A stretch of 64,000 bases of DNA from Acanthaster planci. Its lineage: Eukaryota; Echinodermata; Asteroidea; Valvatida; Acanthasteridae. The stretch spans positions 1,888,938 through 1,952,937 of the forward strand of contig NW_019091385.1 in the NCBI RefSeq assembly GCF_001949145.1. Reading direction: 5' to 3'. Positions 38,301 to 50,465 of this stretch are shown here, piece by piece (the first letter of the stretch is position 1; every line of letters starts with the position of its first letter). The notes under the pieces were generated by a model that ran no database searches, was not told the origin of the DNA, and saw only the letters and a program-made list of their open reading frames with translations. A program made the translations under genes and the position numbers.

Positions 38301-41300
38301 CTTTGAAAACAAAATCACACCACATTCCATATTCAAAACAAAATTTGAAAAGTCTAACAGACAGAACTAATCTCACTTATGAGTACACTCTAAGTGGACT
38401 CCAATCCAACTAAGCTGCAGAAGGGATTGCCTGTAGCCTCAACAGACCACAAATCACGTCATTCCTGATCTGGAGCATATAGACCTACTTCACCTTCATG
38501 TACATTTTGCTATATCATGTACAGAATGACCAAGGGGTCATCAGTCTTTCATCAACTGCGTCTTGATCACATATATGTAGTGACACTATTTAAACAAAAG
38601 GAAATGGTGCTGAAAAGACAGACATTTTAAAGGGTTACCTTGTTTCCTATAAGGGTTTGATAATCTTCCAAGGCCAAATCCGGTCCTTTCCTGAGAAACA
38701 AATCTTTGGTCCTTTCTTGTCGCCAATTAACATGTAAACGTCCAGCCTTCGCTGACATCCCATTATTGCTGTCACTACCCCTGTCTGAGCCTCTGCTTGG
38801 TCGGACTGTTGTCCCACTCTTTGACCTGACCTTGACCTGTGTGCTGCCCTCGCCGTCAAAGAACAGCGTCATGCAGACAAGGCAGGCCACAGAGTAGCAC
38901 AATGCAAACAGCAGAAACCTGTGCGGTGTCTGTAAGGTCAAAGGTCACAACCAACAAATTTCTGAATATGCAGCGAGTCAATGGGAGAATAGATAAGTAT
39001 GAAATATACCCATAGGTGTAATCCTTCACAATTACATGTACAATGTACACGTGTATGGTTGGTGGGTCAAAACATGATTTTGAAAACCAACAGCATAAAT
39101 TGTTCTGACGATTCTTAGTACAATGGGTTTCTGTATTGGATCGTTTTCAATAAGCATGCAATTACATAAGCAGCATCTAGGGATCGGCCCATTTGGCTGC
39201 CAAGAAACTGCCTGCATATATACATGTAAACTGGTGGTTACATCAAATGACAGATCTGTTCCGTGAGTTGGTGAGGTCCAACAAAGAACTCCAAAACCCA
39301 ACATTTTGGGCAACACACACGATACAGTATGTTCTGCCCATCCTTGACACTTTCGGTATCTAAAAGAGCTTCCTTTCCCATGCAATAAATGTATCCCAAA
39401 TTGGCCTTTAAAAAAACAAAAGGCTGAATACCAAAAGGTAACATGTAGATGTACAACAATGTACATTACATGATTTTACACAGAAGATGTGTGTAATGAC
39501 TTCAGAGGGGAATAACATTTTCAAGTTACAGCTTCTTTGAAATGCATTGAGCCCCTGACTTTTCTCATGCATGTTTTGGGTCTTTATCAACACAGCAATT
39601 CCACTGATGACTAAAAGCATGTATCGTACATGTACATGTATGCTGTACAATAGACCATTCTACCAACCTCGGGCAAAGAAGCACCATGACAACTTGTCGG
39701 CAGACTGACAGACACAAATCCTAACTAGAGGGGCATGTTTCAATTCCAGTGAAAGGTTCCAGGGAATTTAATGGGCTGGAAAAGCTTTCCAGATTCAAAA
39801 CCACATTAAGTACATGTACAGGTACCATCTTGCCCGATGGCATTTTATACATGCTTCAAGTCGGTTCTTTGGGGAAATGTTAAAATTGAGAAGAGGGGGA
39901 AAAACTGAAGTTGAGTCTTAAGTTTCTTTGCTGATCAAGCAATACCTGTAAGGCAACTCTTTTTAATTCTATTTTACAAAGGCCCACTTGCTGGGAATAA
40001 AACACTAAGCACTGGGACTGAGTCAATTCGAATAATTCACTCGAATATGCAACCTTCAATTCAGTTGAATATCTGAGCATTCAGTCATACCAACTGACCA
40101 ACCAGCAAATTATTGAAGAAACAATATATAAAATCAGTTGCAACAACACACACAATTGTACATCATAATCCCTATAATATCTTCTCACTTGTAGGGGTAT
40201 CTCTAGCCACAATTTAGCAAAATTTAAGAGTAAAACAATACTTCTTTATATTTGAAAATTTCTATTCCTTTTAGATTTTTTAAATGAATCATTTACTTTT
40301 TGAATCGTAGGATTTCTGTCACTTTTCATTTAAAACTGCTTGAGAAAAGCTTCCATAGTGCAGCTTTTCTCATTTCAAACAAAAGAAAATTCTCCCTTCC
40401 TTTTTAGGAATTTTGTAATCAACTATTCAAATTTGGAAAATAATATTTGAATATTCTATAATCGATCAAAAATTTGGATAATCAGCACAGCCCTACTAAG
40501 CACATTTGATGGCCGAGTCTGAGTCAGAAGAACACACACTGTTGCATACTGGAACACAAGCTAATGAGATTTCCCTACATTTCCATCCAGCCAGGTAAAG
40601 TGGATTTTTACAGATACCATCTTGAATATTTATTTAGGCTGGGCTTTTGATTCTCTACTTTGGCAGGAAATGAACTTTTGACAGAAGTGAACTTTTTGCC
40701 TGTTTTACAAACCCAACATGTCTAAATTAATAGGAGAACAATAAATAAATCATTTTTTTTCCAGTTTTTTTTCTCATCTGCTATTCAGAAATAATATCAT
40801 TAAGTACAATTTATGAATATGCATATCTAATAGATTTAGTCTAATGGAAGTCAAACACAATCACAGAAAAATTAACCTTCATGACTAGAAACAGCATTTT
40901 TTTTACATGTAAACACACTGTAAACAGAAAGTATCGGTATTTTGTGGGACCTGGCATAATTTTAGAACAAGAAATAATCTAGTAGGACTGAACCAGCATT
41001 TCCTTAAGCACATTTTGACACCTCAATTGTTAGAGTAGCATCAACAATGATGAAGCAGTGGACATCTGAATGCAAAAGGTATGTCGATTACATTCCTTCA
41101 TCAACCAGTGTGAGATCATCCTTTACAATGACAAGTAAAGCCAAGAAATGTAACCATTAAATGGATCAAATCTTAGACATCACAGTCTGCCTGAGGTAGG
41201 CTGGCTGACATGTACATGTATGTAACAGTTTTGAAAGCAAATTCAATCATGCCACAGGTGGAAAAGTTTTCATCATGCATGTGTACCAATGTTGGCGCTA

Positions 41301-42405
41301 CTGTAACAAGTGAGATGTCAAGATGTGCCGGGAGAAATGCTGGTTCAATGCAACTCGCTTAATCTCTTTGAGCTTCCAAAAATCAAATGCAGGGTCCTTC
41401 AGAGAAAGAGGAAACCTTCTTTTTGTGAAATATTCATACGCACACTACATACCTTCATGTTTCGGAGATCAAAAATTAACACGTTCCACACATACATCAA
41501 GTGGGCAGTTACAGGGGAGAGATTAAAACAGCCTCATTCAGAGAGGGAAGGACTTGCAAAAATCCTCGATGTGCAGCAGGACTAGAGTTCAGGTGAAGGT
41601 TTAGCTCTCTGTCACATGCAAATTAGGCGAGTACAACAGGAGGTAGTGTTTTGTGAGAGGAATGGCTCGCTTGCGAGAAGGGACTGTCAGCATCTGGGTA
41701 GTGCGGGGGAACAGGCAAGGCAATAATGCAGGCAGGATAACAAAGCAGGCATGCATGCACAGGCAGGTTGAGGGAGGCAAGGAGGTACTTGGAATGGCCA
41801 GAGAACGGGGAGGGGAGGAGCTCGTGGGCAGATAGGCCGACAGACTAGTCACACAAATAGATGGACAAAATGGCTATAACAAAAAGAGCAGATAGACCAT
41901 AACCAGTAAACAAGTCTGTTAGAGGGTTACACAGAGGTTAGTGTTTTAGCCCATCTGAAGAAAACTGCTCAAGACACTACCGGTACCTAATAATTCCGTA
42001 ATCAATGTCTTTGTCTTTTTTAAAACATACCGGTACAGTATAAAGCCTACAAGTTACAATATACGTAATGATACCATCCAAGTTAGTACTGTCAATTAAC
42101 AAGTAAATATTTGCCAGATGAATTTGGATATACATGTAAATATATTCCAAAATTTTTTAAGTGCATTCAATTTGATGCACCCATTTTTATTACTACTAAC
42201 CATTGATGTTGGTCAGTAGTAAAAGAAATGGGTCCATACACTGTATCTATGCAACAGCTGAGTAAATTTATGTGTATTTACATTTTTATGCAAATTTATA
42301 TATAACATTAGGTTTATACATGTAAGCCCAACCTATTGTGGTAGGGGTTCAGTCAATTAGGCTACTTACCAAGCACCTGTTTCTGGGCAGCCATCTGGTT
42401 GCCAT
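34990..42405 (-). CDS. Alpha-2,6-sialyltransferase, ST6GALNAC3-6 type, five exons
   Basis: Golgi type II membrane enzyme (GT29) that adds sialic acid in alpha-2,6 linkage to GalNAc of O-glycans or gangliosides. Coding exons in gene order: 42370-42405, 38639-38929, 37742-38169, 36899-37006, 34990-35317, giving 396 residues. Seen: short basic tail (1-16), one membrane span (17-36), stem, sialyl motif L from C115 (CNQCAIVTSSG, then CVIRMNNAPTKGFESDVG), motif S at 258-287 (WLSTGWYTILLAID), motif III around H298 (PYHYYNP) and motif VS as H322-x4-E327. The CxxCAxVTSSG and YHYY forms place it with ST6GALNAC3-6 rather than 1-2; which paralogue cannot be told. Residues after RWPARSL extend about 45 beyond the usual end. 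Exon 1 is inferred from phase and signal, so the N-terminus is less certain than the rest. Confidence 0.9.
36899..37006 (-). CDS. Sialyltransferase exon 4 (sialyl motif S)
   Basis: Encodes SQAKTWLSTGWYTILLAIDS and CKQINVFGMIYEDYC: motif S, which contacts both donor and acceptor and supplies the cysteine that pairs with motif L. Acceptor GGTCCACAG, donor AC|GTAAGT. Confidence 0.94.
37742..38169 (-). CDS. Sialyltransferase exon 3 (sialyl motif L)
   Basis: Encodes residues 110-251 with the complete motif L that binds CMP-sialic acid: CNQCAIVTSSGQLLGTG and QIDSNDCVIRMNNAPTKG, then RTTVRVIGH. Two possible N-glycosylation sites (NAST, NVSF). Acceptor CTTTCAG, donor AG|GTGAGA; the split Arg252 codon joins exon 4. 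Confidence 0.93.
38639..38929 (-). CDS. Sialyltransferase exon 2 (membrane anchor and stem)
   Basis: Starts after acceptor ACCTTACAG and encodes TPHRF, a hydrophobic span of about 20 residues ending MTLFF, then a Ser/Arg/Gly-rich stem and YQTLIGNK before donor AAG|GTAACC (phase 0). Reading upstream past the acceptor meets a stop at 38945-38947, which supports a splice here and not a start. Confidence 0.82.
40012..40494. mobile_element. Non-autonomous hAT-like element (MITE), copy 1
   Basis: 483 bases in sialyltransferase intron 1. It is flanked by a perfect 8-base direct repeat ACTAAGCA (40004-40011 and 40495-40502) and ends in GCACAGCCCT, the common hAT end CAGGGCTGTGC on the other strand. 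The left end CTGGGACTGAGTC is a poorer match. Internal sequence is AT-rich with TTCGAATATTC-type words; no transposase. Confidence 0.75.
42370..42405 (-). CDS. Sialyltransferase exon 1 (proposed start)
   Basis: Encodes MATRWLPRNRCL, a short basic cytosolic tail as expected before a type II anchor, then a strong donor TTG|GTAAGT in phase 0. The ATG has A at -3 and G at +4. Exon 2 begins in phase 0 right after an acceptor and has no ATG before its membrane span, so a separate start exon is required; this is the best candidate found. Not proven. Confidence 0.55.
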
Positions 42406-44125
42406 AATGGGGCCACCATCGCTGACATAAGTTCACCAGCAAAGACCTTAACTTGGCACTACCTCATCTTATCAAACTTAACACAGACCCTGAAATAAGA
42501 AATAAAAAAAAAACTCCCAGTAAAATGTCATCAATACCAACAAGTCAAGTTTGCGATGAGTCGTCTGTGTTCTTCCTTAACATTTGTCAATGTAACTTCA
42601 TAATTCATATTTTCTACAAGCCGTTACAGCTTGACAATGTGTCCATGCTCTCCAACTGCAAGTTGCCTTTTTTCTAAGATTTACATATTCTTTATTTCTG
42701 TGCAATTTTATGCTAATGCAAAACGGACCTCTGCAGAATTCACTGTAAATTCAAAAGTGGTGCATTAGCGTCCATGCTGATCATCCCATGTGCTTGAATG
42801 CGCATTTGTTTCATGTAGACATGTATATTCCATCTTTACAATTCATTACCGTGCTTGGGCTCGTCTCATGATGGTACCAGTACTTGGAACAATGCAGTGT
42901 GTCTATGTCTCATATCCACTCAGCCTTTGGCCATGTGGTACCACTACAAAATATGGAACACAGACACATTACATACACTGTACATTCCATATTCTACTCA
43001 CACTCACGTGAACACTACTATTATTATGATTTGAAAGCATGGAAGCTGGAACTTGAACTTGGGACTTGGAGAACTAAATTTGGACAAAGAACAACCAACA
43101 TGTACCTGTACCAAAGAATTCTTCAGTAAGAGTGTTAGGCTTTTGGGGTAACAACACAGTGCCAATGGGCTCTGATTGAAACCATAGCCATCAAATTAAA
43201 AACTCTTCATGACCCTGGCTCCAACCTATGCAGTGTGTTACAGTTGACCATCAGCAATAATTAAGGACAAGGCTTGTCCCAAGACTGGTCAAAGTACCTT
43301 CCTGCACTCATTCATTGTGAGTTTGTTCCAAATGTGGTTAACCAACTTCCTCCCAGCTGTTAATCAATACACAAACTTGCTTAGAGAATTAGTCCATGGC
43401 ATGTTAAAATCAATGTTCAAATGGAGAAAGATCAAGAATATGAACAATTTCATTTACGTTTGACTTTTATAAACCTTGTCTTTACAATTGAAGTTGTTTT
43501 CCGCACAATAGGTTTTCTGCATTTCATCCATTTTTTTTTAAGTTCTAAACATGTTCACAATACTGTGCAGTATGCAAAAATTCCCCCTGGTGAAAAATTC
43601 AATCTATATCACGACCATACACAAAAAAAATCTGAAATTTAACAACAGTGACTCATTACGGCAATGACAGGCCACAAAGATGGAAGCGAGGGGAACCAGC
43701 AGGGTAAATCTTCAGTGCCGCACTCCATTGTGAACACGAATTCTGGGATCGTTTGGGGTGAGGTAAAAATCCCTGGTGTATTTTCCTGTGCACGCACATT
43801 ACATACATGTAAGTACTTCACATACCAGTAGGTCTACACTACACAGGATATTCTGGTAATCTGCACTGTTGAATTCAGGTCATTCAAAGTAAAGGAATAC
43901 CTTGAGTTTGAATCACTACATTCTTTTCTTCCAAAGCAATATCTGTGAACAATCTTGCAACTGGTTTTTAAGTCATCCAAGCACATTGTTAAACCATGAT
44001 CCGAGGCATTTCAATATACCGGTATTGGTCTTGACGATACAGAAAAATCATTTTCTTTGTTTAGATTTTTCTGATAGATAATAATACCCACTGAAACATG
44101 CATTATGCAAAACCAGATGAGTTGA
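42406..44125. other. Region upstream of the sialyltransferase start, no gene seen
   Basis: Would hold the promoter and 5' leader of the minus-strand gene. No clear core promoter motif recognised. Confidence 0.45.
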
Positions 44126-44275
44126 TAACAAATGACAACTTAAATAATATAATTTAATAAGTTTAATCCATTCCTTTTGGTCAAAAGTCTGTGTGTACTG
44201 CAGTACGCACAGACTTTTGACCAAAAGGAATGGATTAAACTTATTAAATTATATTATTTAAGTTGTCATTTGTTA
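44126..44275. repeat. 150-bp near-perfect palindrome
   Basis: Two 75-base arms meet at CTGCAG with no spacer. Only one arm position differs (GTGTGTACTG against GTGCGTACTG). Arms start TAACAAATGACAAC and are AT-rich outside, with a TTTTGGTCAAAAG block inside. Confidence 0.95.
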
Positions 44276-44409
44276 CACCAAGTCCATATAAGAAGACTCT
44301 TCTGGACTATTTGCACAAGGAATACACCATAAAATGGATGGGGTTGTTTGAGAAAATGAAAGTAAAATGCTTGAACTAAATCCTTGGATATTAATCATAT
44401 ATTAGTCGC

Positions 44410-44455
44410 ATCTATTCTGTTGGTGAGCTGGTCTTAAATGCACGATTAAGACCAG
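44410..44455. repeat. Small inverted repeat CTGGTCTTAA
   Basis: CTGGTCTTAA, eight bases, TTAAGACCAG: a perfect ten-base stem close to the large palindrome. Confidence 0.7.
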
Positions 44456-44489
44456 CCAAGCACATATTTATTCCTTTAGAAATAGACAC

Positions 44490-45700
44490 ATCTGTGTCTG
44501 TCCACACTAACAGACACATTTGCACATAACCAAAATCATCTCTTTTTTTTAACAGTGTTGTGCGTCACAAATGAACTTTAACAATTTTACTGATATTTGT
44601 ATAATTGTAGAGATATAGTTTACACAGTTTAATAGCATTTGGTTGTTTGTTGTTAAAATAATCAGGAATTTGATGAAAATTTCCAGCTTACCAGTGGGAC
44701 ATGCACATAACTATGTCAACTCATGTTTTCCAGGTTATCTAAAATACCTCTCTTATAGAGAAAAGCAATTCATCTGTTAAAACATGGGTGCTACAGGTAT
44801 AACAGTTGAGATATGTGTCAAAATCTATGGCTTTTATTTGTTTAAAGTTATCTTAAACAGGAATTTAAGGCGAGCTGATTAAGGAATAAGATACGTTCAT
44901 GGTGTCTGTCCACAGAGTGACAAACATGTAACAGGCTGATTTTGCAATTTCTTGAGCAGATAACCTCAACAAAAATATATATCTTCCTGAGAAAAATTTT
45001 TACAATAACAATTTGCATCATATTAGTGTTTTTTTCTATCAGACAACAAAACTAAGATTTGATTTTAGGAATTGCAAATGTCTGTCCACTATTTTGTGAA
45101 ATTTGTCACAGCTATTTTTCCCTCTAAATGTAAAAATCTTAGAAGACTTATCTTATGAGTACATACATTACAAAACCAAATAAAATAATGAAAACTTTGT
45201 AAGAAAAGGTTGGTTCATTTGCTGAAATGAAAGTGAGAAGGCTGTCTGTCCCCAGATTATGAGATGTGACAAATGTTACATCTGTCCATGTAACAAACAT
45301 TACGCATTGAGAAAAACTTATAAACGGGGGAATAGTGTTCATTTTAGCTGAAGTTTAATAGTTTTTTGACAAAAATGATTTTGGAAACTGCAAAACAAAC
45401 AAGGTTCGTTTGTGAACAATTCTGTTTTCACGCTCTAATTCAAACACCAGAAAAATGTCTTTCCATGTGACAAATGTGATGTCTGTCCAGTGACAAATGT
45501 TACATATTTTTCTTGAAATAAATTTCAGTGTTATCTACAGTACACTGGAATTGGTTTTAAAAGATAATGATGGTTTCTAACTTAGGTAAACTAAAAAGAG
45601 TATTTGATACATTGCAGGTAATTTTCAATTGTGTTTTGAATTTAATTTTCATATATAAGAAACAAAGTGTCTGTCCATGTGACAAATGTTAACTCCTCAA
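44490..45700. repeat. Third array, TGTCTGTCCATGTGACAAATG core every 170-210 bp
   Basis: The core TGTCTGTCCA then (T)GTGACAAATGTTAC recurs near 44495, 44902, 45079, 45244, 45288, 45456, 45481 and 45668, set in AT-rich, poorly conserved sequence. At 44495-44516 the core forms TGTCTGT, eight bases, ACAGACA. No coding seen. Confidence 0.75.
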
Positions 45701-47355
45701 GAATAAACTTCTGTAATGTCTCAAATACTGCTCAATTTATCTTTACCTTTCCGGGGCAACAATCAGAAACAGTAAAGACATGTCAGCAAAAAATAATGGC
45801 ACAATTTTACAGTTGGAAATTTGTGTTGAATGTCATGCAAATTATGTGTCTCTTAGTATGGACAGACCCACATCAAATGCAGCATGCGTGACTGTTTGAT
45901 GACATGTAACATGTATATCTGCATCTTGTTTCAGAAATCAAGCACTGCACATGCATACTCACTCCATCCTGTCAGTATTAGAAACGCCATTTTTCCCCAT
46001 GATTCTTAATGTTGGACCACAATTAAATGCCCATTCTAAACTGGTATACATGTACATGTAGCACTTACTATTATGGACAATACATGCACTGGTAATTTTC
46101 AATGACTGCACCAAACTGCTTCTTGTTTCCATCAAGCTTCATAAACAAGTGCACCAACCCGAATGCTTTTACTGGTTGACAAAGAGATGTGGTTGGTATT
46201 CGTGAGGATGCTGTGGAATGTACAATGAATAGAGAAAAAATGTACTGAAAACATTGAACTTGTGGTAATCAAGTTGCCTCTAATCAACATGAAGAAGTAC
46301 TAGTACTTGTATATGTGCAGTACTTAACATCTTCTAAAAAAATTGTGTTAAAAAAACAATGACAAACGGACACTGTACATATATGTCTGAGTTCAAAACA
46401 TGGCACCAGACAGAAATCTGGACACAGCGTAAGCTGAATATGGTGCATGATTTTCCTGCATGTACGAGTACATGTACATGTACAATGTTCCACATGCAGT
46501 ACATACATGTACGTGTTCCTGCATGCGCTTATGCACAGAAGCCATGCATTTTCCCTGAATGTGACATCTACCGTAAATGTAGAAACATAAACATTAAATG
46601 ACCTAATAGTTTCACAAACTTACGACAGAAGTCAATTCATAATAGTACATGTACATGTTCTACTTGGAAGCTTAAATTTGGAACAAAATGGCAGTGCAAC
46701 CTTGGAGGGTCAGACAACTGGGTTAATGTGGGTAATACAAAATGTCATTGGCATTTGTGCCAAGTATCCTTAGAAATGCATGAATGGAATACCAGCTGTA
46801 CCATTTCTTATTTAACAATGTAACATGTTCAAAATGCAGCACGAACCATGATCACACTATTTTGAATAATCATAATATGATGCAAGCCCCCTGTAGGGCA
46901 TAACGCATGCAGTAATAAAGGCGAACAGTACAGTACAAGTCCCTACCAGGGGACAGACAGGGTGAGCAGACAGATGAGCTGCATGCAGTGGGCATGTAAT
47001 GATAACCCAGTGCAACGCTTCATTTCCATGTGGACAGTATGTGTAAAGCTCAAAGATCTTCTTGACAGCCTTTGAACCAGCACCTGCAACATCTGCTCAT
47101 TTCTAATGTCCTGTGCATCATTGCTTTTCTACTAATGTAAATCAACACCATGTTTAAAAAACAACACCAAATGAGAAATTCCTTGCAATCTAAATGAACT
47201 GGATAAAAAATACTGCATCAATATTTCTAACCCCATCCTGAAAAATATTCTCCATATGTCACAAATGGAGAAAGGTTCGGTCATTTTTTAAAAACAGATT
47301 CACTGCACATTTAATCCTGACCATCCTAATTCCTCCAAAACTAGCCGGGTGATTT
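45700..47355. other. No gene seen
   Basis: AT-rich with ACATGTAC clusters; ORFs here are made largely of that simple repeat. Confidence 0.5.
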
Positions 47356-47700
47356 TGGAGGATTTTAGAGGAATGAGGCTGAATACATGAAGTACATGTA
47401 TTTGAAGTACTGAAGGATTTTAGAGGATTGGGGCAGAATGGCACATAAAGCAGTGAAGGATTTTAGAGGATTGGGGCTGAATGGTATATAAAGCTGTGAA
47501 GGATTTTAAAGGATTGGGGCTGAATGGCATATAAAGCAGTGAAGGATTTTAGAGGATTGGGGCAGAATGGCATATAAAGTAGTGAAGGAATTTAGAGGAT
47601 TGGGGCAGAATGGCATATAAAGCAGTGAAGGAATTTAGAGGATTGGGGCAGAATGGCAGATAAAGCAGTGAAGGATTTTAGAGGATTTGGGATGAATGGT
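47355..47700. repeat. 43-bp minisatellite, about 7-8 copies
   Basis: GAAGGATTTTAGAGGATTGG starts at 47412, 47455, 47498, 47541, 47584, 47627 and 47670, exactly 43 apart, with a partial copy before. Copies are more than 90 percent alike by eye. Confidence 0.95.
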
Positions 47701-47829
47701 GTCTGGGTATTGCTCATGAGTTTGGATTATTGCTGGTGGGGGAGGGGTGTGATTTATGCGTTGCAAGATAACTGAAGGATTGGTGTGGTACAATGATGGT
47801 ACACATTAGGTGTACTCCACATAAGTTAC

Positions 47830-47960
47830 CTGTATACATGTACATGTACATTGTACATGTAAACGTGGTACACAGTAAAAACTGTCCCTGTACTGGTACA
47901 TGTAATGTACATGTACATTACATGTACCACACTTCACACTCTACATGTACACGTATGCAT
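47830..47960. repeat. ACATGTAC simple-repeat cluster
   Basis: Repeated ACATGTACATGTAC words around GTACATTGTACATG. Similar clusters occur at 46465-46520, 51930-52022 and elsewhere; the word is common across the whole window. Confidence 0.8.
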
Positions 47961-50180
47961 ACTACAGGGTGCAGTAGTTTCAACCAGGGTTGGCTGATTT
48001 ACATCACCTTGATTTAAATCAAAGGATTTTTTTAATCACTAATTTAAATCAACATACATGTATTTATTCATTTATTTATTTTTTAAAATGTTTATATTTT
48101 TAAATGTACATGTATTTTATTGAGATTAGAAATGTTGGTCATTATGCAGTGAAACTAAAACCAGTAACATCATGCTCTTAATAAGTGATTTTTAATCAAG
48201 CCAAAGTAATTGCTCTATGGAGCTGGATCACAAACAAAACCAGACTGCTTTTTGCACACATTAGAGCAAGGTAAAATACCAGCAGTTTACATGCATGTGC
48301 ATGTATAGCATGTAAAATAAATACATATTCATGTATGTAAATGTGGTTGATGGCATATTTTTCACTCATTAGTTATTTGACATGTGTATGAGTACCCTAT
48401 TAACAAAACTCATGTCTTGGCAAAACTCAGAGTTCTGTTCTGGAATGCACTTTATCCTTGGTACATGTACATACTGAAGGAACTGTCTTCGCTGCAGGTA
48501 CAAGTACTGCATGCATTACAACTGGGCTTAGACAATATTTAATCCTACCACTCCTCAATCCTTCACCTGTTGGAGGACTGAGGAGTGTTAGGGTTAAGGT
48601 GGTTTGTGATTTTAATTAAATTACTTGATTTAAATTTTAAAATTTGAATCCGAGTTTGTTAAATTTTGTAATAAGTGAGATAAATTTCTGAAAATTAATA
48701 CACATGTACCTAATGTGCTTGCTTTAGACCAGATACATGTACTTGAGCCAACTTATTTCCAATTTTTATTTTAAAAAAATCTGATTTAAATATGACAAAT
48801 CCTGTATTTTTTAAAAATAAAAAAGCTTGCTAGCCTGGTTTCAACATATGTGTATATGTCCTGTACATATATACATATCTTTCATCGTTTATTGCTGGTC
48901 ATAACTGTGCTCTTTGTAGAGACCAAAGGGCATATTTCACTTTATTACAAAGCCATTTGCATTGAGGAAGTACATACTGTACTAAAAGCTGACTACAAGA
49001 TCAACCAGTGATACAGTGCAATCAACCAATGGAGGAAATCATCCAATGATATCATGCCCAAACATTTCTTTTGTCTACAAATTTGGCACCGTTAAAAGGC
49101 CTGCGGTGCATGACACTCTAAAAACATGAGGCGTTGAAAACATGCAATACAGAAAGACTCATTTACATGAATTACATGTAAGTGCCCATGAAGACAAAAA
49201 GTCATAAACATATTCCAAAAAGAAAGAAAAATAAAGAAGCCGAGTGTTTTTCTGAAGGAATGTTTATACTCAGAGCAGAGAAACTCTGCAACAGGACAAT
49301 GAACGGCAAATGTAGTCCTTTTTTCAAGGATACAGTGCTGACAAACATGTGGCATATTCTGGCTTCAGTAGTCTCAATAATAATATGCACCTACATGATG
49401 TCACTAACTGGCTGGTATGGTTGATTACTTCCTTTTCATACAATCCTTTCTTCCTACCGGTATATTGCTACCATTATTGTGGGGAGCTACATGTAGTGAC
49501 TGAAATACCAAGCGGACGCCGCACTTCACACCATTTTCTGTCACCATATTTGGTTATCCCTCGACTATGTGCAAGAAAATGGGCTCTCACGCATCAAAGA
49601 AAAATTTCACCCTTCAATTTTTTCACCAAGGGGGAGTGGGTTTGAAACCACGGTTACTTTTGTATTTTGGTGTTTCCTACCCCCAAAATGTCACAAATCA
49701 TTCTTTTGCTGTTTCAAATTGAATCTTACATTAGCTTGCAGGATATTTCACTTTCTTTCAAGATTTATCATACCGGGTGTTTGTAGCTTTGGAGGTGTTC
49801 TTTTTTTTTTCCACGGAAATAAAGTTAAAAATTAAAATTGGTCTGAATTCCATCTCGTAAACACAGATTCACAGTGGCAATGTAAGCATGCAATCAGACA
49901 AAGAGTTATTGTAAATTTCTGAGCCCCCAAAATATGTTCAGCTAGTGCTGGCCTAAAAAGCTTAAGCACATGTCCACCACTTTTGTAAACTGTTGAAGAG
50001 AAGTCACCCTTAGGTTGGAAACCTCAAATGTAACATATGCATGGAAATACCCGCACTGTTCTGTTCTCTTACTTTACAGTCTTGTTTACTCGTTACAGGC
50101 CAATGCCTCATGAAAATTGTTATGACTGTGGCAAACTTAGTGAGCTTAAATTATAGGCCCAGGCCTACACCCTGTGTACC
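47960..50180. other. No gene seen
   Basis: AT-rich with TTTAAATC words around 48.0 and 48.6 kb. ORFs at 49092-49645 lack recognisable domains. Confidence 0.5.
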
Positions 50181-50248
50181 CCAGAACCGTGGGGTCCAAC
50201 ATCCGCCCTGCTCCTACGTGGGTGGATGTTGGACCCCACAGTTCTGGG
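50180..50248. repeat. Fold-back with 25-bp arms
   Basis: CCCAGAACCGTGGGGTCCAA plus CATCC (50180-50204) pairs with 50224-50248 with a single change across a 19-base loop. Pairing resumes outside as GTGTAC / GTACAC after a one-base offset. Confidence 0.9.
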
Positions 50249-50309
50249 AGTACACCCTCCACACAAACCCATGAGACTGGTCTGAAAAATCTGGGCCTGG
50301 GTTAGCAAA

Positions 50310-50465
50310 GTGGACGTCGTCGACATTGCACTGCGATTAACATCCAGGGTAGAAAGTCCTCCTGCCAAAATTTTTTTCAACTTTTTTTGTCACATTTTTA
50401 CCTTCCACAGGCAGCTAAAATGTCATTCACAAGTGCCTTTTATACCGAATTCCATAAATGACTAA
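50310..50465 (+). repeat. SINE-like element body (copy 2)
   Basis: Shares GTGGACGTCGTC, AACATCCAGGGTA, AAAGTCCTCCTGCC, TCACATTTTTACCT and CCGAATTCCATAAATG with copies 1 and 3. No tRNA-like head seen here. Confidence 0.6.

Noticed and set aside
39032-39466. 144-codon minus-strand ORF in sialyltransferase intron 1
   Set aside because: No domain recognised; a second frame over the same stretch is also open; no matching splice phases with the gene.
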